Shown in pieces: positions 1 to 5,528 of a stretch of DNA of 7,477 nucleotides. Positions within the stretch are counted from its first letter, which is position 1. Every line of letters begins with the position of its first letter. The position numbers and the translations under genes were made by a program. The stretch covers positions 1 to 7,477 of the forward strand of contig JAUYDU010000561.1 in the NCBI GenBank assembly GCA_030691665.1. Reading direction: 5' to 3'. Origin of the DNA: Chloroflexota bacterium. GTDB taxonomy: Bacteria; Chloroflexota; Dehalococcoidia; SM23-28-2. The notes under the pieces are model-generated. The model was not told the DNA's origin, made no database searches, and saw nothing but the letters and a program-made list of their open reading frames with translations.

Positions 1-1191
1 CAGGGCAACATCATCCTTCATCCCAGCGGACTCCCGTACAAGGAGGACGAGCATGCCGATAACATCGCCCCTCTGGTGACGCGGCGAGAGCCTGGAACGC
101 GGATCCACGACCCGCCCGAGGGCAAGAAGCATGTGGTGGCCTACTACCCCCTGGAGTCGGTGGGGGGCGGCGTGCTGGTCGAGCAGTCTACCGACAAGGC
201 GCTAGCCATCCCCAACAGTATGCAGCGGACGATGCTGTACTTCGGTTTCGGGGCTCTGCTGGTCGCCTCGATAGCGGCCTGGCTGCACGCCCGCAGCGTA
301 GTCAGGCCCATCCGCGAACTAACGGGCGCTTCCAGCCGCATTGCCGCTGGCGCCCTGGATACCCCTGTCGTCTCTCGTAGGGAGGATGAGGTGGGAGAGC
401 TCGCTCGTAGCTTTGAATCGATGCGGGTGCAGCTGAAAGCCCACCTGGAAGAGCGGCAGCGCTGGGGGGAAGAGCTGGAGGGCAGGGTTCGAGAGCGGAC
501 GCAAGAGGTCAACTGGCTGTTGGGCAAGGTCATCTCGGCGCAGGAGGAGGAGCGCAAGCGCATCGCCCGCGAACTGCACGACGAGACCGCGCAGGCTCTC
601 GCTGCCTTGCTGGTGGGCATCCAGACGGCCGACGAGGCCTTGCCGCCGGCGGCGGCTGAGGCGAAGGCCGCCCTGGATCGCATCAAACCGCAGGCCACCA
701 GGGCTCTGGAAGAGATGCGCAACATGATCCTCGAGCTCCGGCCCTCGGCCCTGGACGACTTGGGGCTGGCCTCAGCCATACGCTGGTATGCAGAGAACAG
801 CCTCGAGCCGAGGGGGGTTGCGGTGACCTGCAAGGTCACCGGCAAGGAGAAGCGCCTACCTGGGCCGTTGGAGACGGCGCTTTTCCGCATGGCCCAGGAG
901 GCGATCAATAACGTGGCCAAACATGCCGAGGCACGGAATGCCCAGCTACAGCTTCGGTTCGCGAACAGGAAGTTCGTCATTGATGTGGAAGACGACGGCA
1001 GAGGGTTCGACGTCCAGGGGGTTGCCGCCTCCACAGATGAGACACGAGGCCTAGGTCTTCTGGGTATGAAGGAGAGGGCGGCGCTGTTCAGAGGCAGCGT
1101 TCACGTCGAGTCAAAGCTGGGGCGGGGAACGCGGGTCCATATCGAAGTGCCGGTGGAAGATGGAGAAAATACGGATACTGCTGGCCGATGA
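1..1191 (+). CDS. NarX-family sensor histidine kinase (Cache-TM-HAMP-HisKA_3-HATPase), 5' truncated by window
   Basis: The frame is open from base 1, so the gene begins outside the window; the GTG at 76 is internal. The first ~70 codons (pattern G-N-I-I-L-H-P-S-G, later V-A-Y-Y-P-L-E-S-V) look like the end of an extracytoplasmic Cache ligand-binding domain. One membrane segment follows (about bases 232-288), then a HAMP linker starting V-R-P-I-R-E-L and a short coiled coil. The HisKA_3 dimerisation motif is A-R-E-L-H-D-E-T-A-Q, with the phosphoacceptor His codon at 577-579. The acidic residue after His and the Gln five residues on form the D-x3-Q motif that NarX-type kinases use to dephosphorylate their regulator. 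The ATPase domain has the N box (E-A-I-N-N-V-A-K-H), G1 (D-D-G-R-G-F) and G2 (G-L-G-L-L-G-M-K-E-R) motifs. It overlaps the next gene by 32 bases and is surely its cognate kinase. The ligand cannot be read from the sequence. Confidence 0.95.
   Translation, partial: QGNIILHPSGLPYKEDEHADNIAPLVTRREPGTRIHDPPEGKKHVVAYYPLESVGGGVLVEQSTDKALAIPNSMQRTMLYFGFGALLVASIAAWLHARSVVRPIRELTGASSRIAAGALDTPVVSRREDEVGELARSFESMRVQLKAHLEERQRWGEELEGRVRERTQEVNWLLGKVISAQEEERKRIARELHDETAQALAALLVGIQTADEALPPAAAEAKAALDRIKPQATRALEEMRNMILELRPSALDDLGLASAIRWYAENSLEPRGVAVTCKVTGKEKRLPGPLETALFRMAQEAINNVAKHAEARNAQLQLRFANRKFVIDVEDDGRGFDVQGVAASTDETRGLGLLGMKERAALFRGSVHVESKLGRGTRVHIEVPVEDGENTDTAGR
821..841. repeat. Intragenic 8-bp perfect inverted repeat in the kinase gene
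   Basis: CGGTGACC (821-828) and GGTCACCG (834-841) are exact reverse complements separated by five bases. The dyad lies in codons between the dimerisation and ATPase domains. It could be a hairpin or a protein-binding dyad, but in GC-rich coding DNA it may equally be chance. Confidence 0.4.
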
Positions 1192-1819
1192 CCATACCCT
1201 GTTCCGGGAGGGCGTTCGCCTACTCCTGGAGAGGCAGAGCGATATGGAGGTGGTTGGCGAGGCCGCCGACGGTCGGGAGGCGGTGGAGTTGGCGCATCGC
1301 CTTCAACCCAACGTTGTCCTCATGGACATCGGCATGCCGGGTATGAACGGCTTGGAGGCAACCCGCCTGATACACACAGGAGACCCCGCCGTCCGCGTCC
1401 TTATCCTCACCATGCACGGCACCGACGACTACTTCTTCCGGCTGCTGGAGGCAGGCGCCTCTGGCTACCTGCTGAAGGAGGCTGCACCCACTGAGCTGCT
1501 CTCGGCCATTCGGTCCGTGCACAACGGCGAGATGTTCTTGTATCCCTCGCTGGCCAAGAGGCTAGCCCAGGAGTATCTACGGCGGGTGGGCAGCGGGGAG
1601 GAACCCTCCTCCTACGATAGCCTGACTGAGCGGGAGAAGGAGGTGCTCAAGCTCATCGGTCAGGGCCACACCAACCAGGAGATCGCTGACATCCTTTGCC
1701 TCAGCATAAACACCGTCCAGACGCACCGTACCCACATCATGAACAAGCTGAACCTCCATAGCCGGGCTGAGCTCATGAAATACGCTCTGCGTTTCGGCCT
1801 CCTCTCCGGCGACGGCTAA
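1160..1819 (+). CDS. NarL/FixJ-family response regulator with LuxR-type HTH
   Basis: This 219-residue transcription regulator accepts phosphate from the kinase encoded just upstream. The receiver domain (about 1-120) has the acidic pair D10-D11, phosphoacceptor D56 (in V-L-M-D-I-G-M-P-G), T84 and K106, a complete active-site set. After a linker, a LuxR-type helix-turn-helix spans about 153-215, starting L-T-E-R-E-K-E-V-L-K-L and with the recognition helix in S-I-N-T-V-Q-T-H-R. Length and order are those of NarL-type regulators. The ATG at 1160 lies inside the kinase gene, preceded by a weak purine run (GGTGGAAG) very close to the codon, so coupling to kinase translation is likely. A rho-independent terminator follows 45 bases after the stop. 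Its target is unknown; the cupredoxin operon starting about 150 bases downstream is an obvious candidate by position only. Confidence 0.96.
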   Translation: MEKIRILLADDHTLFREGVRLLLERQSDMEVVGEAADGREAVELAHRLQPNVVLMDIGMPGMNGLEATRLIHTGDPAVRVLILTMHGTDDYFFRLLEAGASGYLLKEAAPTELLSAIRSVHNGEMFLYPSLAKRLAQEYLRRVGSGEEPSSYDSLTEREKEVLKLIGQGHTNQEIADILCLSINTVQTHRTHIMNKLNLHSRAELMKYALRFGLLSGDG

Positions 1820-1863
1820 CACGCCACAGCTCTAGCGTAACCAAACTCGCGACCCCTATCACG

Positions 1864-1893
1864 AAAAGACGCTACAGGAAATAGCGTCTTTTT
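1864..1893 (+). terminator. Rho-independent terminator after the kinase-regulator pair
   Basis: AAAAGACGCTA (1864-1874) pairs perfectly over 11 bp with TAGCGTCTTTT (1882-1892) across a 7-base loop, and the 3' arm runs into five Ts. The 5' arm begins with four As, so the minus strand also ends in a T run and the element could work both ways. It separates the two-component transcript from the cupredoxin operon. Confidence 0.9.
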
Positions 1894-1973
1894 CTGCTCC
1901 TGTCACTTGTTCCTACGATGCCATAGTCGTCCCTACTTCTGTAGCGTGGACGGTAGAGAGAGTGGCGAACAAG
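1894..1973 (+). promoter_or_regulatory. Probable promoter/leader region of the cupredoxin operon
   Basis: This 80-base gap between the terminator and the first cupredoxin gene must hold the operon promoter if the terminator is effective. No convincing -35/-10 pair is visible: TTGTTC at 1907-1912 is -35-like, but nothing good lies 16-18 bases on. A short dyad, CTAC-TTCT-GTAG (1933-1944), is a possible operator half-site pair. The 7-mer TACTTCT inside it fits the enterobacterial NarL heptamer consensus (TACYYMT), but a single such match is weak evidence. The region ends with a purine stretch, GAGAGAG (1956-1962), the only Shine-Dalgarno candidate for the downstream gene. Confidence 0.35.
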
Positions 1974-2714
1974 ATGAAGCGAGGCAGACGTCTGGGAGAG
2001 AACCTGTACCTTGCGGCAGCGGTGTTTGCGCTGGCCGGGCTCGGGCTCACCATTAGCGGCCGCCTGACCAGCCTGGGAGTGGCCTTACTCGCGGTGGCCG
2101 CGGTCACCTTAGTGGCGGGTGGCGTGACGCAAGTAACCGCCTGGATACGGCCGTCCGGCGCTGGGCAGGGGGAGGGCATACCTTCCCAGACCCGTCCGGC
2201 AGCAGGGCGGGGCAAGGCAAGTAGCCTACGGGTATTCATGCGCAGGCACACTCTTTGGCTGGCCCTGGGTGGTGTGGTGCTGATTTCGCTGCTGTCAGTG
2301 GGGCTAGGTAGCTTCCTCCCACTGCCCACGGGGGCGCCGCAGACCAGGGAGTTTACGGTCAGCGCCAAACAGTTCTCCTATTCGCCTGAACGGATCAGCG
2401 TCAACAAGGGGGATCGAGTTATTCTGCGGCTCCAGCCAAAAGATGTGAGCCATGGCCTCTATGTGGATGGCTACGGCGTTGAGACGCACGCGGCCCCCAA
2501 GAAAGAGGGGGTGGTGGAGTTCGTGGCAGACAACCCCGGCACCTATCGCTTCCGCTGCTCTACGACCTGCGGGGTCATGCATCCGTTCATGGTGGGGGAA
2601 GTGGCCGTTGAGCCCAACACGCCCTTCCGAGGTGCCGCGGCCGCTATTTTGGTGGTGGCACTGGGTGTGGTGGGCTACGGCTGGTGGAGCAAGGATCATG
2701 ACGCAGCTAGCTGA
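1974..2714 (+). CDS. Membrane-anchored CuA-type cupredoxin (COX2/NosZ-like), four predicted membrane helices
   Basis: From the ATG at 1974 the protein has 246 residues. An in-frame GTG at 1962 would add four; ATG is preferred because GAGAGAG lies 11 bases upstream of it but almost touches the GTG. Two hydrophobic helices (about 11-30 and 34-56), a basic linker and a third helix (about 92-114) precede a cupredoxin domain (about 124-212), followed by a C-terminal helix (about 217-236). The domain has H160 in D-V-S-H-G-L, then C195-S-T-T-C199-G-V-M-H203-P-F-M206: the full dinuclear CuA ligand pattern Cys-x3-Cys-x3-His-x2-Met plus the upstream His. Such domains take single electrons for heme-copper oxidases and N2O reductase outside the membrane. 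The helix after the domain is unlike ordinary oxidase subunit II, which ends with the cupredoxin. The 3' end overlaps the polyferredoxin gene by 17 bases. Electron transfer is inferred; copper storage or delivery is an alternative. Confidence 0.88.
   Translation: MKRGRRLGENLYLAAAVFALAGLGLTISGRLTSLGVALLAVAAVTLVAGGVTQVTAWIRPSGAGQGEGIPSQTRPAAGRGKASSLRVFMRRHTLWLALGGVVLISLLSVGLGSFLPLPTGAPQTREFTVSAKQFSYSPERISVNKGDRVILRLQPKDVSHGLYVDGYGVETHAAPKKEGVVEFVADNPGTYRFRCSTTCGVMHPFMVGEVAVEPNTPFRGAAAAILVVALGVVGYGWWSKDHDAAS
2686..2689 (+). promoter_or_regulatory. Ribosome binding site fixing the polyferredoxin start
   Basis: GGAG at 2686-2689 lies 8 bases before the ATG at 2698, inside the end of the upstream cupredoxin gene. 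The reading frame stays open upstream to an ATG at 2452, but that stretch overlaps the CuA-motif codons of the cupredoxin gene and is not homologous-looking, so 2698 is the start. Confidence 0.7.
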
Positions 2715-4137
2715 CGTTGGCGAAGCCCAGATCGCGCCGTCATCGGCAGACGGTCAGCGGCTGAACCTCCTCAGCCAGCCGCTGGTGAAGCGCGTGCTCA
2801 CCCACAGACTGTTCCAGTTCGCAGTGATCCTGCCCAACCTGTTCGTGTTTACGGTGATCATCCTCAGCGGTCTATTCGGGACGCCGGTAGGCAACGCCAA
2901 CTTCTCCATCATCTTTGTTTGGATCGTCTGGTGGGCGATATTGATCATGCTGCTCATTCCGGTGGGTGCCCGCGTCTGGTGCACCATGTGTCCCATCCCG
3001 GCGGTGGGAGAGTGGGTGCAGCGGCGAGCGGTGGTGGACCGAAGCCCCAGGCGACCCCTGACCCTGGGCAAGGATTGGCCCAAGCCGCTCAGGAACATCT
3101 GGGTGCAGAACTTCTCCTTCGTGGCGGTAGCTGCTTTCAGCGCTATCATCCTTACCCGCCCCTTCGTCACCGGCGCCTTGCTACTGGGATTCATGGTGGC
3201 GGCGCTCGCACTGTTCTTGGTCTATCGGCGCCGGGCCTTCTGCCGCTACGTCTGCCCCGTGAGCGGCTTCATCGGACTCTACTCCACGGTGGCGCCGCTG
3301 GAGATCAGGGTAATCGACCCAGACGTTTGTCTCCGTCACTGCGGCATTAAGGGCAAGGAATGTGTAAAGGGGTCGGCTGAGGGTTATGGATGTCCCTGGA
3401 TGGAGTATCCAGGGACGCTGGACCGCAACTCCTACTGCGGCATGTGCACCGAGTGCCTGAAGACGTGCCCACAGGACAATCTAGCGCTAAGCCTGCGGCC
3501 CTTCGGGGCCGATCTGCTGGTGCCCACACGGCGGCTAGACGAAGCGTTCAAGGGGTTCATCATGCTGGGTGCCGCCGTCCTCTACTCGGTGGTGATGCTG
3601 GGGCGCTGGGGCTGGATCAAGGACTGGGCCAACCTGGGATCGGGCTCCATCCTCGACTTCGCGGGCTACGTCGCTCTACTGGTAGGCGGCGTGCTGGTGG
3701 TGATGCCAGGGCTCTTCTATGCCATCACTTGGGCGGCAAGGCTGCTATCGAGAGCAAACAACGTTCCTGTGCGGCAACTGTTCGTCTCTTTCGCCTACAC
3801 CACCGTTCCCTTAGGCCTGGCGGCCTGGATCGCCTTCAGCCTCAGCTTCCTGTTCATCAACGTCTCCTACGCCATCCCGGTCCTGTCCGATCCCTTGGGC
3901 TGGGGCTGGAACCTGTTCGGCACTGCCGACTATGAGTGGACGCCGTACTTCCCTCAGCTATTGCCGTATCTACAGGTGCCGGTACTGGCAGTGGGTTTGG
4001 TCCTATCGGTGCTGCTGGGCCAGCGCATCGCGATGGAGAACTTTGGCAACGCCGAGCAGGCGAGGCGGTCGGTGCTGCCGGTGGCGGTCTTCTCGACGGC
4101 GATCACCCTGGTATTGTTGTGGCTCTACATGGGCTGA
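2698..4137 (+). CDS. NapH/NosR-like membrane polyferredoxin ([4Fe-4S], about nine membrane helices)
   Basis: The product has 479 residues. Helices 1-4 (about 38-60, 69-90, 138-155, 158-176) carry the paired cysteine motifs of the NapH/NosR/CcoG group: C95-T-M-C98-P after helix 2 and C182-R-Y-V-C186-P after helix 4. A ferredoxin-like segment follows with C211-x3-C215-x6-C222-x9-C232-P and C247-x2-C250-x2-C253-x3-C257-P, enough for two [4Fe-4S] clusters. The R-R-R before C182 and the helix count place these cysteines on the cytoplasmic side. Five further helices (about 284-303, 322-348, 363-391, 425-442, 458-476) make it much longer than NapH (about 290 residues). It lacks the periplasmic FMN-binding domain of NosR. 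Only two His occur (H36, H214), so b-type heme is unlikely. Inferred role: passing electrons through the membrane towards the CuA proteins encoded on both sides. A CcoG-like cupric reductase role is an alternative. Confidence 0.9.
   Translation: MTQLADVGEAQIAPSSADGQRLNLLSQPLVKRVLTHRLFQFAVILPNLFVFTVIILSGLFGTPVGNANFSIIFVWIVWWAILIMLLIPVGARVWCTMCPIPAVGEWVQRRAVVDRSPRRPLTLGKDWPKPLRNIWVQNFSFVAVAAFSAIILTRPFVTGALLLGFMVAALALFLVYRRRAFCRYVCPVSGFIGLYSTVAPLEIRVIDPDVCLRHCGIKGKECVKGSAEGYGCPWMEYPGTLDRNSYCGMCTECLKTCPQDNLALSLRPFGADLLVPTRRLDEAFKGFIMLGAAVLYSVVMLGRWGWIKDWANLGSGSILDFAGYVALLVGGVLVVMPGLFYAITWAARLLSRANNVPVRQLFVSFAYTTVPLGLAAWIAFSLSFLFINVSYAIPVLSDPLGWGWNLFGTADYEWTPYFPQLLPYLQVPVLAVGLVLSVLLGQRIAMENFGNAEQARRSVLPVAVFSTAITLVLLWLYMG
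3392..3416 (+). repeat. 10-bp perfect hairpin between the two ferredoxin Cys motifs
   Basis: GTCCCTGGAT (3392-3401) and ATCCAGGGAC (3407-3416) are exact reverse complements around the 5-base loop GGAGT. The stem lies in the codons just after C232-P and before C247, that is, between the two cluster-binding motifs. There is no T run, so it is not an intrinsic terminator. Confidence 0.6.
3496..3511 (+). repeat. 6-bp GC hairpin with a C(UUCG)G tetraloop inside the polyferredoxin gene
   Basis: CGGCCC (3496-3501), TTCG, GGGCCG (3506-3511) would form in mRNA the unusually stable C(UUCG)G tetraloop hairpin. It falls just after the last ferredoxin cysteine codons and before the next membrane helix, about 80 bases beyond the 10-bp hairpin. 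No T run follows. Confidence 0.5.
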
Positions 4138-4139
4138 GA

Positions 4140-4145
4140 AAGGAG
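4140..4145 (+). promoter_or_regulatory. Strong ribosome binding site fixing the start of the small gene
   Basis: AAGGAG at 4140-4145 lies 8 bases before the ATG at 4154 and directly after the polyferredoxin stop. The frame is open further upstream to 3932, but that part overlaps the polyferredoxin gene and has no ribosome site. Confidence 0.85.
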
Positions 4146-4153
4146 ATGAAGCT

Positions 4154-4555
4154 ATGGCTGGCGAAATCACAGAGAAACAAGTGCCGCCGATCCTTGTGGC
4201 CGCTTTCAAGGAGGAGAGTCAGCTCCTATCGGCGCTGGCCAGCCTGGAGGAGCAGCAGATCGGGCGGGATTTCATCGGTGTGTTCGTAGGGGAGGCGGCC
4301 TTCGGCGTCAACGGCGGCCATCCCCTACACCTGCTGAGTGTCCTCGCGCCCCGTCGGCTGCACGATGAGATCAGGGGTTCCTTCTCCAGCAGCGGCGCCG
4401 AGGCTGTCGGAGGCGCGGCAGAGATGCAGGCGCTGTACCGGACCATCCCTCACCCCGGCGCGCTGGACTACTACGACATGAAGCTGCCCATGGGGGCCGA
4501 GTACCCACAGGCTCGGCGTAACAACGGGAACGGCGCTCAGGGCCGCAGGGAGTAG
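4154..4555 (+). CDS. Uncharacterised 133-residue soluble protein in the cupredoxin operon
   Basis: I do not recognise a family. The start is set by AAGGAG at the right distance, 16 bases after the polyferredoxin stop; the stop is 10 bases before the next gene. No signal peptide or membrane segment is visible and there is no cysteine, so a cytoplasmic protein is expected. Residues about 11-45 (V-A-A-F-K-E-E-S-Q-L-L-S-A-L-A-S-L-E...) suggest a beta-alpha-beta start, faintly like the small domain of YflT/GsiB-type stress proteins, but this is not a firm match. The C-terminal half has T-I-P-H-P-G-A-L-D-Y-Y-D-M-K-L-P-M, then a polar, glycine- and asparagine-rich tail. Position between the Fe-S membrane protein and the second CuA protein suggests an accessory role (assembly, chaperone or membrane-edge regulator); that is inference from context only. 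Confidence 0.8.
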   Translation: MAGEITEKQVPPILVAAFKEESQLLSALASLEEQQIGRDFIGVFVGEAAFGVNGGHPLHLLSVLAPRRLHDEIRGSFSSSGAEAVGGAAEMQALYRTIPHPGALDYYDMKLPMGAEYPQARRNNGNGAQGRRE

Positions 4556-4565
4556 GGGGCCAGGG

Positions 4566-4979
4566 ATGGGGAAGTGGGAGATAGCGGCAATAGCCCTGGT
4601 CCTGCTGGTGATCGTGGGCACGCCGGTGGCGGTGTTCACATACCAGTCCTCCCTTCGTTCACAGCAGGAAAACGAGTTCACGCTGGTCGGCCACAATGGT
4701 CAGTGGGGACCGGACGTCATTCGGGTGACGGAAGGCGAGACCGTCCGCCTGAGACTGACCAGTGCAGACGTCGTCCACGGCTTCGCTTTGAAAGCCTACG
4801 GCATCGAGGTAGATGAGGTCTACCCCGGCAAGGTGAAGACCATCGAGTTCGTGGCCGATAAGCCGGGCACCTTCCTCTTCGCCTGCACGATCGTGTGCCA
4901 TCCCGGCCATCGCCACATGGAGGGCGAGATCATCGTCGAGGCCCAGGGTGGGCCGCCTGTCGTTTTGGCAGAGGAGTAA
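4566..4979 (+). CDS. CuA cupredoxin with single N-terminal membrane anchor (ba3 subunit II / NosZ C-domain-like)
   Basis: A 137-residue protein: one N-terminal hydrophobic helix (about 5-25), then an extracytoplasmic cupredoxin domain (about 37-126). H71 in D-V-V-H-G-F and C107-T-I-V-C111-H-P-G-H115-R-H-M118 give all ligands of a dinuclear CuA centre (Cys-x3-Cys-x3-His-x2-Met). The single helix and H-G-F motif recall the subunit II of B-type (ba3) heme-copper oxidases. The strand F-V-A-D-K-P-G and the C-H-x2-H spacing recall the CuA domain of N2O reductase. Neither an oxidase subunit I nor NosZ is encoded nearby. It shares the pattern E-F-V-A-D-x-P-G-T-x2-F-x-C with the operon's first cupredoxin, so the two are probably paralogues. 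An AGGGGG run just before the ATG serves as ribosome site. Likely role: shuttling one electron to a periplasmic or membrane acceptor; this is inferred. Confidence 0.92.
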   Translation: MGKWEIAAIALVLLVIVGTPVAVFTYQSSLRSQQENEFTLVGHNGQWGPDVIRVTEGETVRLRLTSADVVHGFALKAYGIEVDEVYPGKVKTIEFVADKPGTFLFACTIVCHPGHRHMEGEIIVEAQGGPPVVLAEE

Positions 4980-5009
4980 GAAAGTCGAAGAGAAGAGGAG
5001 GAAAAGGAC

Positions 5010-5516
5010 ATGTCGATGACGCTCAAGAAGGTTCTGATTGGGGCTGTCGCCCTGGTGGCCGTGGGAGGACTGGTCGCCGCTTGCGGCGACGACGAGGAGG
5101 CCCCAGCCGGCGGCACCGTCGTCAACGTCACTTCTAATGACGATGGCAAATGGGATTTCGTCCTCGACAAGACTACGGTTCCGGCGGGAGAGGTGACCTT
5201 CGAGCTCACCAACAAGGGCACGTTGGAGCACGAGCTCTTGGTCTACGCTCAGCAAGATATCAGTCCTCTCCTGACGGAGAAAGTGGCGGCGGTAAAAGCG
5301 GGCCAGACGCTGTCAATTTCGAGCCGGATACAGGGCCTGGTGGAGGACGCGGCGGGGGAACACGAGCTGGAAGTGAAGCCCGGCGAGAGCGGCACCTTCA
5401 CGGTCAACCTGACCCCGGGGACCTATGAGTTGGGCTGCATCATCGTCGAGACCATCGGAGCGGAGACCATCGACCACCACGGGAAGGGGATGAAGGCCAC
5501 TCTGACAGTCAAGTAG
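5010..5516 (+). CDS. Cupredoxin-like lipoprotein with expanded Cys-His loop
   Basis: A 168-residue protein with an excellent ribosome site (AGGAGG, 4996-5001, 8 bases before the ATG). A basic start and hydrophobic helix (7-21) lead to lipobox V-A-A-C25, followed by acidic residues, so it should be lipid-anchored outside the cytoplasmic membrane. Residues about 36-168 read as a cupredoxin fold: F-E-L-T-N-K-G-T-L-E-H74-E-L near the first ligand position, and G-T-Y-E-L-G-C143 near the second. In ordinary type 1 blue copper proteins C-x2-4-H-x4-M follows. Here Cys143 is followed by twelve residues before H156-H157-G-K-G-M161, so the copper loop is about eight residues longer. Type 1 copper may be retained with altered geometry, or the protein may bind copper transiently. 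It is the last gene of the operon, 30 bases after the CuA protein, and is a plausible copper donor or soluble-side electron partner. Confidence 0.88.
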   Translation: MSMTLKKVLIGAVALVAVGGLVAACGDDEEAPAGGTVVNVTSNDDGKWDFVLDKTTVPAGEVTFELTNKGTLEHELLVYAQQDISPLLTEKVAAVKAGQTLSISSRIQGLVEDAAGEHELEVKPGESGTFTVNLTPGTYELGCIIVETIGAETIDHHGKGMKATLTVK

Positions 5517-5528
5517 AGGGCTAGGAAG

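Noticed and set aside
144..1034. Long minus-strand open frame (296 codons) opposite the first kinase
   Set aside because: It is fully antisense to a kinase with all catalytic motifs; its translation is Ser/Arg/Ala-rich with no recognisable motif, as expected from the shadow of a high-GC gene.
2452..2697. Upstream extension of the polyferredoxin frame to an ATG at 2452
   Set aside because: It overlaps the CuA-motif codons of the first cupredoxin, encodes Arg/Trp-rich low-quality sequence, and GGAG sits correctly before the ATG at 2698.
2977..2986. 10-base palindrome TGGTGCACCA in the polyferredoxin gene
   Set aside because: It encodes part of the W-C-T-M-C-P motif region, has no loop to form a hairpin, and is expected occasionally in coding DNA.
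3932..4153. Upstream extension of the 133-residue protein's frame
   Set aside because: It overlaps the polyferredoxin's last helices and is Arg/Trp/Cys-rich; AAGGAG at 4140-4145 points to the ATG at 4154.
1974..5516. Calling the operon a nos (nitrous oxide reductase) or cox cluster and giving gene symbols
   Set aside because: The CuA and polyferredoxin motifs are shared with those systems, but no NosZ catalytic domain, NosD/F/Y/L, or heme-copper subunit I is encoded in the window, so a symbol would overstate the evidence.
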